Notes: generated from the letters alone by a model not told the origin. A stretch of 64,000 bases of DNA from CBDCGS01 sp965216915 (GCA_965216915.1 CBDCGS010000011.1:1364001-1428000), one strand, 5' to 3'; positions 52,628 through 61,263 are shown, counted from the first letter of the stretch. Translations and numbers: made by a program.

Positions 52628-54102
52628 GGCTCAGGTTGCCACGCCGGCGCCGCGGCGAAGCCCGCCGCCGTTTCCAAGAAATCGCCGGCCCGGAGCACGG
52701 TCTCCTCGTCGAACGGCTTGCCGATCAGGTGCAGGCCGAGCGGCAGGCCGTCATCGGTAAGCCCGGCGGGAACCGAGAGCGCGGGCAAGCCGGCGAGGCT
52801 CGCCGGCACCGTGAAGACGTCGTTGAGGTACATGGCGATCGGGTCGTCCATGCGCTCGCCGATGGCGAAGGCGGCGAAGGGCGCGGTCGGCGTCAGCATC
52901 ACATCGACATCCTCGAACGCCGTCGCGAAATCCTGCGCGATGAGGGCGCGCACGCGCTGCGCCTTGAGGTAGTAGGCATCGTAATAGCCCGCGGACAGCA
53001 CGTAGGTGCCGATCAGGATGCGGCGTTTGACCTCGGCACCGAAGCCTTCGGCGCGCGTGCGCGCATACATTTCGCCGAGGTCCGCATCCTCGGCACGAAG
53101 CCCATAGCGCACGCCGTCGTAGCGCGCGAGATTGGACGATGCCTCCGCCGGGGCGACGATGTAGTAGGTCGGAAGCGCATACTTCGTGTGCGGCAGCCCG
53201 ATCTCGACAACCTCGGCGCCGGCCGCGCGGAACCAGTCAGCCCCCTTCTGCCACAACGCATCGATCTCGGCGGGTGTACCGTCCATGCGGTATTCGCGAG
53301 GCAGGCCGACGCGCAAGCCCCGCACATCGCCCGTCAGAGCGGCCGCATAGTCCGGCACCGGGCGGTCGACCGAGGTCGAATCTTTCGGGTCATGTCCGGC
53401 CATCGCCCCCAACATCAACGCCGAATCGCGCACCGTGCGTGTGAGCGGCCCGGCCTGGTCGAGGGACGAGGCGAAGGCGATGATGCCCCAACGCGAGCAG
53501 CGGCCGTAGGTCGGCTTGAGCCCGACGATGCCGCAGAACGCCGCGGGTTGGCGGATCGAGCCACCGGTGTCGGTCCCCGTCGCCCCCTGGCAGAGCCGCG
53601 CCGCGACCGCTGCTGCGGAGCCCCCGGAGCTGCCGCCCGGCACCAGCGGCTTGTTGTCGCCGCGCCGGCGCCACGGATTGGTGACCGGCCCGTCCGCACT
53701 CGTCACATTGGCCGAGCCCATCGCGAACTCGTCCATGTTGGTCTTGCCGACCATCACCGCGCCCGCCTCCCAAAGATTGGCGGTGACGGTCGACTCATAG
53801 GTGGGCCTGAAGCCCTCGAGGATGTGCGAGCTCGCCTGGCTGCGCACGCCCTTGGTGCAAAAAAGATCCTTGATCGCGAGCGGAATGCCCTCGAGCGCCC
53901 GCCCCTTGCCCGCCGCAAGGCGGCGATCGGCGACATCGGCCCCGGCCCGTGCCGCGTCCGCGGTCTCCGCGACGAGCGCGTTGAGCGGCCGCGCTGCCTC
54001 GACCGCAGCGAGGCTCGCCTCGACCAGCTCTCGCGCCGAGAATTCGCGGGCATCGAGCCCGGCGCGGGCTTCGGTCAGCGTCAGCGCCGTGAGCGCGCTC
54101 AT
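52624..54102 (-). CDS. gatA: Asp/Glu-tRNA amidotransferase subunit A
   Basis: A 492-residue amidase-signature subunit that releases ammonia from glutamine. The catalytic Lys-Ser-Ser triad is Lys78 (IPLAIKDLF), Ser158 (PGGSSGGS) and Ser182 (GTDTGGSIRQP); the 24-residue spacing between the serines matches characterised GatA proteins. It overlaps gatC and gatB by four bases each, so gatC-A-B is one coupled operon. Confidence 0.96.
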   Translation of the reverse strand: MSALTALTLTEARAGLDAREFSARELVEASLAAVEAARPLNALVAETADAARAGADVADRRLAAGKGRALEGIPLAIKDLFCTKGVRSQASSHILEGFRPTYESTVTANLWEAGAVMVGKTNMDEFAMGSANVTSADGPVTNPWRRRGDNKPLVPGGSSGGSAAAVAARLCQGATGTDTGGSIRQPAAFCGIVGLKPTYGRCSRWGIIAFASSLDQAGPLTRTVRDSALMLGAMAGHDPKDSTSVDRPVPDYAAALTGDVRGLRVGLPREYRMDGTPAEIDALWQKGADWFRAAGAEVVEIGLPHTKYALPTYYIVAPAEASSNLARYDGVRYGLRAEDADLGEMYARTRAEGFGAEVKRRILIGTYVLSAGYYDAYYLKAQRVRALIAQDFATAFEDVDVMLTPTAPFAAFAIGERMDDPIAMYLNDVFTVPASLAGLPALSVPAGLTDDGLPLGLHLIGKPFDEETVLRAGDFLETAAGFAAAPAWQPEP

Positions 54103-54386
54103 TCGACGACCTTGGGGACGACGAAGTAGCCCTCCGCGGCCTCCGGCGCATTGGCGAGCAGCTCGTCGCGCGGCACGCCGTCGGTCACCGCGTCGGCGCG
54201 CTGCGGCAGCTCCACCGCAACCACGCTCGTCATGGGCTCGATGGCCTCGGTATCGACCTCGTTGAGCTGCTCGATCCAGGCCATGATGTTGCTCAGCTCA
54301 TGCGCCATGGGCTCGAGCGCATCGTCGGCAATCTCGATCCGCGCCAGCTTCGCGATCCGCACGACAGTGGTCTTATCGATCGCCAT
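54099..54386 (-). CDS. gatC: Asp/Glu-tRNA amidotransferase subunit C
   Basis: A 95-residue subunit that wraps GatA and GatB and stabilises the complex. Typical features are VVRIAKLARIEIADDALEPM at the start, NIMAWIEQLNEVDTEAIEPM in the middle, and NAPEAAEGYFVVPKVVE at the end. First gene of the operon; it is divergent from ruvX with 93 bases between them. Confidence 0.95.
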   Translation of the reverse strand: MAIDKTTVVRIAKLARIEIADDALEPMAHELSNIMAWIEQLNEVDTEAIEPMTSVVAVELPQRADAVTDGVPRDELLANAPEAAEGYFVVPKVVE

Positions 54387-54479
54387 GTGACATGGTCGCC
54401 CGGCAGCCGCACCTTGAGGCGTGCGGGAAAGCCTGAGACATCAAGCGTTTGACGGAGGGCGGCGAACCTAGCACCGGCC

Positions 54480-54950
54480 ATGGCGGTCTGCAACCTCGGC
54501 GAAATGGGCGCGGGCCTCGCGCCCCAGGCTAGACTCATGGGCCTCGACCTCGGCACCAAGACGATCGGCATCGCGCTCTCCGACGTCACCCGCACCATCG
54601 CGACGCCCCATGAAACGCTCCGGCGTACCAAATTCTCGCGCGACGCCGCAGCGCTCGCAGCCCTCGCCGCGCGCGAGGCGATCGGCGGCATCGTGCTCGG
54701 CTTGCCGATCAACATGAACGGCACCGAGGGGCCGCGCGCCGACGCGGCACGCGAGTTCGCGCGCCTCTTGGCCGAGCGCCTCGCTCTCCCCATCGCGCTC
54801 TGGGACGAGCGCCTCTCCACGGTCGCCGCCGAGCGCGCGCTCCTCGAAGCCGACCTCTCGCGGGCGAAACGAGCCCGCACCATCGACCAGGTCGCCGCCG
54901 CCTACATCCTGCAGGGTGCGCTCGACCGGTTGCGCGAACTCTCGGTGTGA
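54480..54950 (+). CDS. ruvX: Holliday-junction resolvase-like protein RuvX (YqgF)
   Basis: A 156-residue RNase H-fold protein, implicated in 16S rRNA 5' maturation in E. coli. The motifs GLDLGTKTIGIALSD, IVLGLPINMNG, and the C-terminal DERLSTVAAERAL and DQVAAAYILQGAL are diagnostic and include the conserved acidic residues. The 20-residue leader before GLDLG is normal for alphaproteobacterial members, so ATG 54480 is kept. It is convergent with an EamA gene across a palindromic element. Confidence 0.93.
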   Translation: MAVCNLGEMGAGLAPQARLMGLDLGTKTIGIALSDVTRTIATPHETLRRTKFSRDAAALAALAAREAIGGIVLGLPINMNGTEGPRADAAREFARLLAERLALPIALWDERLSTVAAERALLEADLSRAKRARTIDQVAAAYILQGALDRLRELSV

Positions 54951-54957
54951 TGGGGTG

Positions 54958-55064
54958 CTAGAGCCAATCCCGAGCAGGTGGGATCACCTGCGACGACGCA
55001 TTTGCGTCAATGCCAATGAGAGAGAGCATGTCACGTGAGCATGAGTGAACGTGACATGCTCTAG
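54958..55064. repeat. MITE-like palindromic intergenic element
   Basis: A 107-base stretch with inverted ends CTAGAGC (54958-54964) and GCTCTAG (55058-55064). Inside are three further inverted repeats: GCAGGT-N6-ACCTGC, the perfect GACGCATTTGCGTC-type hairpin, and a perfect 14-bp stem AGAGCATGTCACGT (55023-55036) with ACGTGACATGCTCT (55049-55062) around a 12-base loop. It lies between the convergent ruvX and EamA genes, and the TAG stop of the EamA gene (55061-55063) is inside the right end. It could act as a two-way terminator, a MITE or REP-like repeat. Confidence 0.6.
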
Positions 55065-56014
55065 ACCGGACGGCGCGCGGAACTTCGTCCCTCGACGATC
55101 ACGCCGCGCTGCACCACCAGGCTTGCGAGCAGGACGATCGCGATGCCGGGATAGGTCATCGGCGTGGGCAGGCCCTTGCCGAGCGCCCAGTCGATCAGCA
55201 CGACGAAGATCGGCAGGAGATAGGAATAGGTCTGCACGCGGGTCGGGCCGATGCGGATCGTGCCGGCCTGGATCAAGAAGAAAGAGATCACGGTGCTGCC
55301 GATCGCGATATAGGCGATGCCGCCATAGACGAAGGCCGGCGTGCCCGTCCAATCGGTGGTCACCAACGCCGTGTTGCTGATCAGGAGAAACAGAACCGCG
55401 GCGCTCACCGTGATCCACGCGGTCATCACCATGACCGGCTCGCCCCGGTGAAAACGCTTGACCAGCGGGCTATAGCAGCCCATCGAGACGCAGCCCGCGA
55501 GCACGATGAGATCGCCCTCGTTGAACGCGAGGCCAACGAAGCGTTCCCAATCGCCGCGGAACACGACCCAAAGCGCGCCGACCAGGCCGATCAGAAGCGC
55601 CACCAGGCGATGCCAGCCGAGGCGTTCGCCCGCCAGGATGGCGCCGCCGATCGCGGTGAACCCCGGGATCAACGTCGAGATCGCTCCGGTGTTCAGGGCG
55701 CTCGTCGTCTCCAGCCCGGTAAACATGCAGTAGAAAAACCCGACCAGCGAGGCACCGATGGCGGCGTAGCGCGCCACCGCGCCGAGCCCGGGCCAGGCCA
55801 ATCCCTCGCGCCAGATGACGATGGGCACGAAGACCAGCGCCGCGATCGAGAACCGGAGAAGCAGCAGCACGCCAGTGTCGATCTCGTTGGCGATCGCTTC
55901 GCCGACCGGATAGCTGAAGGAGATGAGGAACATCGCGAGGAACACGCTCGCGTGCGTCGCTCTGTCGCCGCCGGCGTCGTACGCCGAGGTCAAGCGCCGA
56001 GCGAGCCCTCTCAC
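55061..56014 (-). CDS. EamA/DMT-family transporter (third of three)
   Basis: A 317-residue ten-helix exporter. It shares with its two upstream neighbours the segments WREGL, TSALNTG, GERLGWHRLVAL, ALWVVFRGDWER and the FLIQAGTIRIGPTRVQTYSY region, so the three are tandem paralogues. The start is placed at GTG 56014, which overlaps the stop of the upstream paralogue; no nearby ATG exists before the first helix. The last codons run into the palindromic element. Substrate unknown. Confidence 0.85.
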   Translation of the reverse strand: MRGLARRLTSAYDAGGDRATHASVFLAMFLISFSYPVGEAIANEIDTGVLLLLRFSIAALVFVPIVIWREGLAWPGLGAVARYAAIGASLVGFFYCMFTGLETTSALNTGAISTLIPGFTAIGGAILAGERLGWHRLVALLIGLVGALWVVFRGDWERFVGLAFNEGDLIVLAGCVSMGCYSPLVKRFHRGEPVMVMTAWITVSAAVLFLLISNTALVTTDWTGTPAFVYGGIAYIAIGSTVISFFLIQAGTIRIGPTRVQTYSYLLPIFVVLIDWALGKGLPTPMTYPGIAIVLLASLVVQRGVIVEGRSSARRPV

Positions 56015-56940
56015 GGGCGAAACTCGCGGATCGCGCCACGCTGAATCACCACGCTCGCGCCGAGCACGATCGCGATACCGGGCAGTGTCATGAGCGGCGG
56101 CGCGCCCTTGCCCATGAGGATCTCGATGACGATCACGACTGCCGGGATCAGGTAGCTGTAAGCCTGCACGCGGGTCGGGCCGAGCCGAAGCGTGGTCACC
56201 TGGGTCAGAAAGAAGCTCACGATCGTCGGGAAAATCGCGAGGTAGACGATGCCGCCGAGCACGTAGCCCTCGACGAGTGACCAATCGGTCCGCCAGAGCG
56301 TCACATTGCTCGCCAGAACGAGCCAGATGGTCGCCGAGACCATGGTCCAGAGGGTCATCACCGAGACCGGCTCGCCCCGATGCAGCCGCTTGATCATGGG
56401 CCCGTAGAGGCCGAAGCCGAAACAGCCGGCAAGGAAAATTCCATCGCCGATCGTGACCTGCAGGGAGAGAAGCCGTTCTGGATCACCACGGAAAATGATC
56501 CAGACCGCACCCACCATGCCGAGGCCGAGCGCTGCCAGCCGATGCCAGCCGAGCCGCTCTCCGATCAACACCGCGCCGAACAGCGCCGAGAGACCCGGAA
56601 TGATGGTGAAGAGCGTGCTCGTGTTGAGCGCGCTCGTGTAGCGAAGCGCCTCGAACATGCACCAGAAGAAGAACGCGAGCAGCGCGCCGAGGGTCAGGTA
56701 GCGCAGCATGGCGCGGCCGCTCGGCCAGGAGAGCCCCTCGCGCCACGCCACAATCGGCGCGAAGAGCGCGGCGGCCAGCGCGAAGCGCAGGCACATCATC
56801 ACGGCGGGATCGAGCCCGTGGGTGATCAACTTGCCGAGCGGAAACGACGTCGAGACGATGACCGTCGTCAGAAGCGCGAGCAGGCGCGCTTGCGCCTGGC
56901 CCGACGGTACCGTCTGGGCCTTGGCGTCCTCCGTCGTCAT
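56011..56940 (-). CDS. EamA/DMT-family transporter (second of three)
   Basis: A 309-residue ten-helix member of the DMT superfamily. Repeat-specific segments are FPLGKLITHGLDPAVMMCLR near the N-terminus, RYTSALNTSTLFTIIPGLSA and GERLGWHRLAALGLGMVGAV in the middle, and TLRLGPTRVQAYSYLIPAVV near the C-terminus. It overlaps both neighbours (ATGA upstream, GTGA downstream), so the three are translated in step. It is most like the third copy. Confidence 0.88.
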   Translation of the reverse strand: MTTEDAKAQTVPSGQAQARLLALLTTVIVSTSFPLGKLITHGLDPAVMMCLRFALAAALFAPIVAWREGLSWPSGRAMLRYLTLGALLAFFFWCMFEALRYTSALNTSTLFTIIPGLSALFGAVLIGERLGWHRLAALGLGMVGAVWIIFRGDPERLLSLQVTIGDGIFLAGCFGFGLYGPMIKRLHRGEPVSVMTLWTMVSATIWLVLASNVTLWRTDWSLVEGYVLGGIVYLAIFPTIVSFFLTQVTTLRLGPTRVQAYSYLIPAVVIVIEILMGKGAPPLMTLPGIAIVLGASVVIQRGAIREFRP

Positions 56941-57899
56941 CCGGTGCTCGAATCCCCGCTTGGCTCGCGCCGCAGGCGATCCCAAACGGCGCCGCGCTGG
57001 ACCACGACGCTCGCCGCGAGAACGATAATCGCGCCCGGGATCACCATCACCGAGACCTCCTCCTGTCCCATCGCCCAGACCAGGACGAGCACGACGGCCG
57101 GATAGAAATAGTTGTAGGCGATTGCGCGCGTTGCTCCGATGCGCGGCGTGCCGTACTGGAAGATGAAGAAGGTGATGATGGTCGTGAAAATCGCGAGGTA
57201 CGCAGCGCCGCCGTAAACCTTGAGCTCGACCGCTCCCCAATCGGTGGACAGCATCTTGGCGTTGCTGATTGCGACGAACCACAGGAACGCCGTGACGATG
57301 ATCCAGAAGGTCACGACGACGGGCGGCTTCGAGCCGCCCCACATGCGTATGAAGGGCGTGTAGAGCGCGAGCGAGACGCAGCCGCCGAAGAAGATGGCAT
57401 CCCCGATGTTGAAATCGAGGCTAAGCGCCCGGTCCGGATCGCCGCGAAAGACGATCCATAGGGCGCCGACGGTGGCGATCGCGAGCGCGACGATCCGATG
57501 GAGCCCGAGCTGCTCGCGGAGCAGAATGGCGCCGAAGATCGCCGAGAGCCCCGGCACGGTGGTGATCAGCGCGCCCTGGTTGAGCGCGCTGGTGTGGAGG
57601 AGCCCCTCGAACATGGCCCAGGTGTAGCCGACCATCGTGCCACCGATGGCGGCATAGCTCACGAACTCGCGCGCGTTCGGCACCAGCACCGCGCCGTAGC
57701 GCCAGATCACGTAGGGCGCCATGAGCACGACACCCATCGCGAAGCGCACCATCATGAGCACGCCGGGCTCCATGCCGTGCGCGATTTCGTGGCCGACCGG
57801 AAACGACGTGCCGATCAAAATCGTCGCGAGCATCATCAGCGCATGCACGCCGATGATGCGCCCGCTCACTGTGGAGGGTTTTCCGACGCCCGCAGTCAT
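56937..57899 (-). CDS. EamA/DMT-family transporter (first of three)
   Basis: A 320-residue ten-helix transporter, first in the three-gene operon. FPVGHEIAHGMEPGVLMMVR, HTSALNQGALITTVPGLSAI and ALWIVFRGDPDRALSL parallel the two downstream copies. Its C-terminal helix QEEVSVMVIPGAIIVLAASV also matches them. The start ATG 57899 is the only good candidate before the first helix. The promoter should lie in the ~150-base gap before the divergent pyrB. Confidence 0.88.
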   Translation of the reverse strand: MTAGVGKPSTVSGRIIGVHALMMLATILIGTSFPVGHEIAHGMEPGVLMMVRFAMGVVLMAPYVIWRYGAVLVPNAREFVSYAAIGGTMVGYTWAMFEGLLHTSALNQGALITTVPGLSAIFGAILLREQLGLHRIVALAIATVGALWIVFRGDPDRALSLDFNIGDAIFFGGCVSLALYTPFIRMWGGSKPPVVVTFWIIVTAFLWFVAISNAKMLSTDWGAVELKVYGGAAYLAIFTTIITFFIFQYGTPRIGATRAIAYNYFYPAVVLVLVWAMGQEEVSVMVIPGAIIVLAASVVVQRGAVWDRLRREPSGDSSTG

Positions 57900-58049
57900 C
57901 GGGCTACCTACGACGAAACGGCCGGCGCCGTCCAGCGCGAGTCGTGCGCCGACGGCGCCAGGGGCCGAGAACCCTGCCGATCAACGCTTGGGAAAGTTGT
58001 GTAGTGCCAGCATCTTAGGCGCGCGCAATCGCGGACCTTGCCGCGCGGC

Positions 58050-59036
58050 ATGCAGGCGGCCTACAACGACCCTTTAATGCAGCCTGCGCTCCTCTCCCAC
58101 AGCTTCTCTCACCGCCACTTGCTCGGGATCGAGGGGCTTTCGACGGTCGACATCGAGTTTCTGCTCGACCTGTCCGAATCATACGTGGCGCTCAACCGCG
58201 AGGTGCAGAAGAAGCGCAACGTGCTCGGCGGGCGGACCGTCGTCCTCCTCTTTTTCGAGACCTCGACCCGCACGCGGACGTCGTTTGAGCTCGCCGGCAA
58301 ACGGCTCGGCGCCGATGTGATCAACATCTCGGTCGGTACGTCGGCGATCAAAAAGGGCGAGACGCTGGTCGATACGGCGATGACCCTGAATGCCATGCAT
58401 CCGGATATTCTCGTGGTGCGTCACCCCGAAGCGGGCGCGGTGCGGCTGCTCGCCGACCACGTCAACTGCGCCGTCGTCAACGCGGGCGACGGCAGCCACG
58501 AGCATCCGACACAAGCGCTGCTGGATGCGCTGACGATCCGCCGGCGCTTTGGCCGCGTCGCGGGGCTCCGCATCGCGATCTGCGGTGATGTGCTGCACAG
58601 CCGGGTGGCCCGTTCCAACATCCTGCTGCTCATCGCCATGGGTGCCGAGGTCCGCCTGATCGCACCTCCGACCTTGCTGCCTCCGGCGGTGGAGCGGTTC
58701 GGCGTGCGGGTGTTTCACGCCATGCGCGCCGGGATCGAGGGCTGCGACATCATCATGATGCTCCGCCTTCAGCAGGAACGGATGCAAGGCACCTTCGTGC
58801 CCTCGACGCGCGAATATTTCCGGTTCTTCGGCCTCGACGCCGAGAAGCTCGGCGCTGCGAAGCCCAATGCGCTGATCCTGCATCCGGGTCCCATGAACCG
58901 AGGGGTCGAGATCGACAGCGCCGTCGCCGACGACATCACGCGAAGCGCGATCCTCGATCAGGTGGAGCTCGGCGTCGCCGTGCGCCAAGGCTGCCTCGAC
59001 GCGCTCGGACGCAACCTCGGCGCACCAGCGTTTTGA
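58050..59036 (+). CDS. pyrB: Aspartate carbamoyltransferase catalytic subunit
   Basis: A 328-residue enzyme that makes N-carbamoyl-L-aspartate from aspartate and carbamoyl phosphate, the first committed step of pyrimidine synthesis. The carbamoyl-phosphate site is FFETSTRTRTSFE with GTSAIKKGET; HPTQALLDALTI and the C-terminal LILHPGPMNRGVEI are also diagnostic. Possible starts are TTG 58038, ATG 58050 and ATG 58077; none has a strong ribosome-binding site. It lies eight bases before pyrC. Confidence 0.95.
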   Translation: MQAAYNDPLMQPALLSHSFSHRHLLGIEGLSTVDIEFLLDLSESYVALNREVQKKRNVLGGRTVVLLFFETSTRTRTSFELAGKRLGADVINISVGTSAIKKGETLVDTAMTLNAMHPDILVVRHPEAGAVRLLADHVNCAVVNAGDGSHEHPTQALLDALTIRRRFGRVAGLRIAICGDVLHSRVARSNILLLIAMGAEVRLIAPPTLLPPAVERFGVRVFHAMRAGIEGCDIIMMLRLQQERMQGTFVPSTREYFRFFGLDAEKLGAAKPNALILHPGPMNRGVEIDSAVADDITRSAILDQVELGVAVRQGCLDALGRNLGAPAF

Positions 59037-59044
59037 TCTGAGCG

Positions 59045-60364
59045 ATGGAACAGCCACCACACACCGCCTACGTCAACGCCCGGCTGCTCGACCCCGAGAG
59101 CGGCCTCGACACGCCGGGCGGCCTGCTGACCCAGGGCACCACGATCGCCGATTTCGGCCCGACGCTCTTTGCCGACGGCGTCCCGGACGGTGCGCGGACC
59201 GTCGATTGCGGGGGGCATTGCCTCGCACCGGGTCTGATCGACATGCATGTCCATCTGCGCGAGCCCGGGCACGAGCAGAAGGAAACGATCGAGACGGGCG
59301 GCCGATCTGCCGCAGCCGGCGGAGTGACGAGCATGGCCTGCATGCCGAACACGGAGCCCGTGATCGACGATGTCGCGCTCATCGAGTTCGTGCAACGCCG
59401 CGCGCGGGAAGCCAAGGGCGTCAAGGTCTATCCCTATGGCGCCGTGACGAAGGGCCTCAAGGGCGAGCGGCTGACCGAGATGGGCATGCTCGCCGAAGCC
59501 GGTGCCGTCGCGTTCTCGGACGATGGCCTGCCGGTCGCCAACAGCCAGGTCATGCGGCGCGCGCTCAGCTACGCGCGCACCTTCGACCTGCTGGTGAGCC
59601 AGCACGCCGAGGACCCGGCGCTCTCCGGCTGTGGTTGCATGGCCGAGGGCGAGATGTCGACCCGCCTGGGCCTGCCCGGCATTCCCGATATCTCCGAGAT
59701 CGTGGTCGTGGAGCGCGACATCCGCCTCGTGGAAATCACCGGCGGGCGCTACCACGTCGCACATATCTCGACTGCCGGTGCCGTCGAGGCGATGCGCGCG
59801 GCGAAGCGTGCCGGCTTGCCGGTGACCTGCGAGGTCGCGCCGCACCATTTCGCGCTGACGGAGCATGATGTCGGCGATTATCGCACCTTCGCCAAGATGG
59901 CACCGCCGCTGCGGAGTGAGACCAATCGCGCGGCGATGATCGAGGGGCTCAAGGACGGCACGATCGATGCCATCGCGAGCGACCACGCACCCCACGACCA
60001 AGAGAGCAAGCGCGTGCCGATGGAGCGCGCGGCGAACGGCATCGTGGGCCTCGAGACGATTCTACCGCTGTCACTTGAGCTCTATCATGCGGGTCATCTG
60101 ACGCTGCGCGAGGTGCTGCGTCGGCTTACGGTCACCCCGGCGGATATCCTGAAGCTCGACGCCGGCCGTCTGCGCAAGGGGGCGCCGGCGGATCTCGTGA
60201 TTTTCGATCTGGACACGCCCTGGACGATCGACCGTCACGCGTTTTCGAGCAAATCGAAAAACTCGCCGTTTCACGATCGTCCGGTTCAGGGGCGTGCGCT
60301 GCGCACCGTCGTCGACGGTCGCACGGTCTATGCGCGTGACGAAACGGGCGCGTGCGCAGCCTAG
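59045..60364 (+). CDS. pyrC: Dihydroorotase
   Basis: A 439-residue class I dihydroorotase that closes N-carbamoyl-aspartate to dihydroorotate. The zinc ligands sit in DMHVHLREPGHEQKE and later in a CEVAPHHFALTE stretch and SDHAPHDQESK. The C-terminal beta-sandwich ends with VVDGRTVYARDE. It directly follows pyrB, so the two make consecutive pathway enzymes from one message; class I enzymes can form complexes with PyrB. Confidence 0.95.
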   Translation: MEQPPHTAYVNARLLDPESGLDTPGGLLTQGTTIADFGPTLFADGVPDGARTVDCGGHCLAPGLIDMHVHLREPGHEQKETIETGGRSAAAGGVTSMACMPNTEPVIDDVALIEFVQRRAREAKGVKVYPYGAVTKGLKGERLTEMGMLAEAGAVAFSDDGLPVANSQVMRRALSYARTFDLLVSQHAEDPALSGCGCMAEGEMSTRLGLPGIPDISEIVVVERDIRLVEITGGRYHVAHISTAGAVEAMRAAKRAGLPVTCEVAPHHFALTEHDVGDYRTFAKMAPPLRSETNRAAMIEGLKDGTIDAIASDHAPHDQESKRVPMERAANGIVGLETILPLSLELYHAGHLTLREVLRRLTVTPADILKLDAGRLRKGAPADLVIFDLDTPWTIDRHAFSSKSKNSPFHDRPVQGRALRTVVDGRTVYARDETGACAA

Positions 60365-60477
60365 CCGGCGCAAGCGCCATTAACCACGGTGACGAGAGGC
60401 GTTGCTCAGAGCGGCCAAGCGCGCAAAATAGCAGCAGACCGCGTCAACGAACGCGGGCCTACATAGGGAGATGGAAC

Positions 60478-60816
60478 ATGAAAATGCGAGGAATGATCGC
60501 GCTCGCCGCGGCTGCGCTCTCGCTTGGCGCCACGACCACCTTCGTGACCTCTGCGGCCGATGCGCACGTCACCGTGGTGCGCGGCAATGTCAGCTCGGAC
60601 GAGCATGTCGAATCCGGCGTCGCACGCGGCGTCGTTTCGACGCCTTCCGCTGAGGCCGCGACGCCTCACGATACCCGCATCCGGATGTTCGGCGGCAACA
60701 CCGCCTGGTTCTACGATCCGTCGCGCGGCCATCTGGCTGCGTGCAAGGTTCGGAGCACGGGTCGGGTCGGTGAAATCGGAATTCTCTGTGGTGACAAGAT
60801 GATCGAAAGGCGCTAG
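60478..60816 (+). CDS. Small exported protein of unknown function
   Basis: A 112-residue protein with a signal peptide (MIALAAAALSLGATTTFVTS, likely cleaved before DAHVTVV). The mature part has one Cys pair (ACKVRS and ILCGDK) that could form a disulfide in the periplasm. AGGGAG lies before the ATG at 60478, which is preferred to the longer frame that begins inside pyrC. No recognisable domain. In many relatives plsY follows pyrC; it is not here. Confidence 0.65.
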   Translation: MKMRGMIALAAAALSLGATTTFVTSAADAHVTVVRGNVSSDEHVESGVARGVVSTPSAEAATPHDTRIRMFGGNTAWFYDPSRGHLAACKVRSTGRVGEIGILCGDKMIERR

Positions 60817-60820
60817 GCCG

Positions 60821-60855
60821 AAAAGAAAAAAGGCCCCGCGCCAAGGCGCGGGGCC
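60821..60855 (-). terminator. Strong intrinsic terminator, minus-strand orientation
   Basis: A perfect 11-bp GC stem, GGCCCCGCGCC (60832-60842) and GGCGCGGGGCC (60845-60855), with a 2-base loop. On the minus strand it is followed by TTTTTTCTTTT, the classical intrinsic terminator layout. It lies six bases after the stop of the small AT-rich ORF at 60862 and would end its transcript. It may also stop readthrough from the plus-strand gene ending at 60816. Confidence 0.85.
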
Positions 60856-60861
60856 ATGAAG

Positions 60862-60975
60862 TTAATGAGCAGCAAATTTTCGGCCATGACCGTGCGCATC
60901 ATAGTCTTGATATTGTTTATGACCTCTTAATTTGTACGGTAAATAAGGCCATTTCTCTAAATTACTTAGTCTCAT
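60862..60975 (-). CDS. Possible 37-residue basic small protein, or small RNA locus
   Basis: In an AT-rich stretch unlike its surroundings, a minus-strand frame from ATG 60975 encodes 37 residues with many aromatic, basic and His residues (LEKWPYLPYKLRGHKQYQDY, then DAHGHGRKFAAH), ending in TAA just before a strong terminator. No clear ribosome-binding site is present. A weak promoter-like pair (TTGCGG, 18 bases, CAATAA) lies about 40-70 bases upstream. The terminator and composition argue for a real transcript; whether it is translated is uncertain. The open frame could also begin further upstream, at 61065. Confidence 0.4.
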   Translation of the reverse strand: MRLSNLEKWPYLPYKLRGHKQYQDYDAHGHGRKFAAH

Positions 60976-61097
60976 GGTTAAAATACCGAAGGATTTTCTT
61001 TGGTTATTGTTTGGTGTACTCAACAAGCCGCAAAGTGTTGGGGGGACCGGCGCGTCCGTGGTCATCGCCGCGCCTGAACGTGCGTCGGCAGCCCCTC

Positions 61098-61134
61098 AAA
61101 AAAAAGAGGCCGGCGCGGATCTGCCACGCCGGCC
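61098..61134 (-). terminator. Intrinsic terminator-like hairpin, minus-strand orientation
   Basis: Arms GGCCGGCG (61108-61115) and CGCCGGCC (61127-61134) with an 11-base loop. On the minus strand it is followed by TC and eight T (61105-61098). No minus-strand gene of normal size ends here: the region 61135-61260 holds only short frames, one ending RINALPQRVLV at about 61144. It may end a small RNA or leader transcript, or insulate the AT-rich locus from the LysR promoter. Confidence 0.65.
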
Positions 61135-61263
61135 CGGGTAGGGATCAGACCAGGACGCGCTGGGGCAGCGCGTTGATCCTAGTGATGGATAGGACTTAGG
61201 GCGGCCGGACCTGACGGATAAGATCGGGCTCGCGAACACAGCGTCCACCAGGGAGAACAATTG

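Noticed and set aside
52513..54129. 538-residue plus-strand open frame opposite gatA
   Set aside because: Antisense shadow of gatA, whose triad and length are unambiguous.
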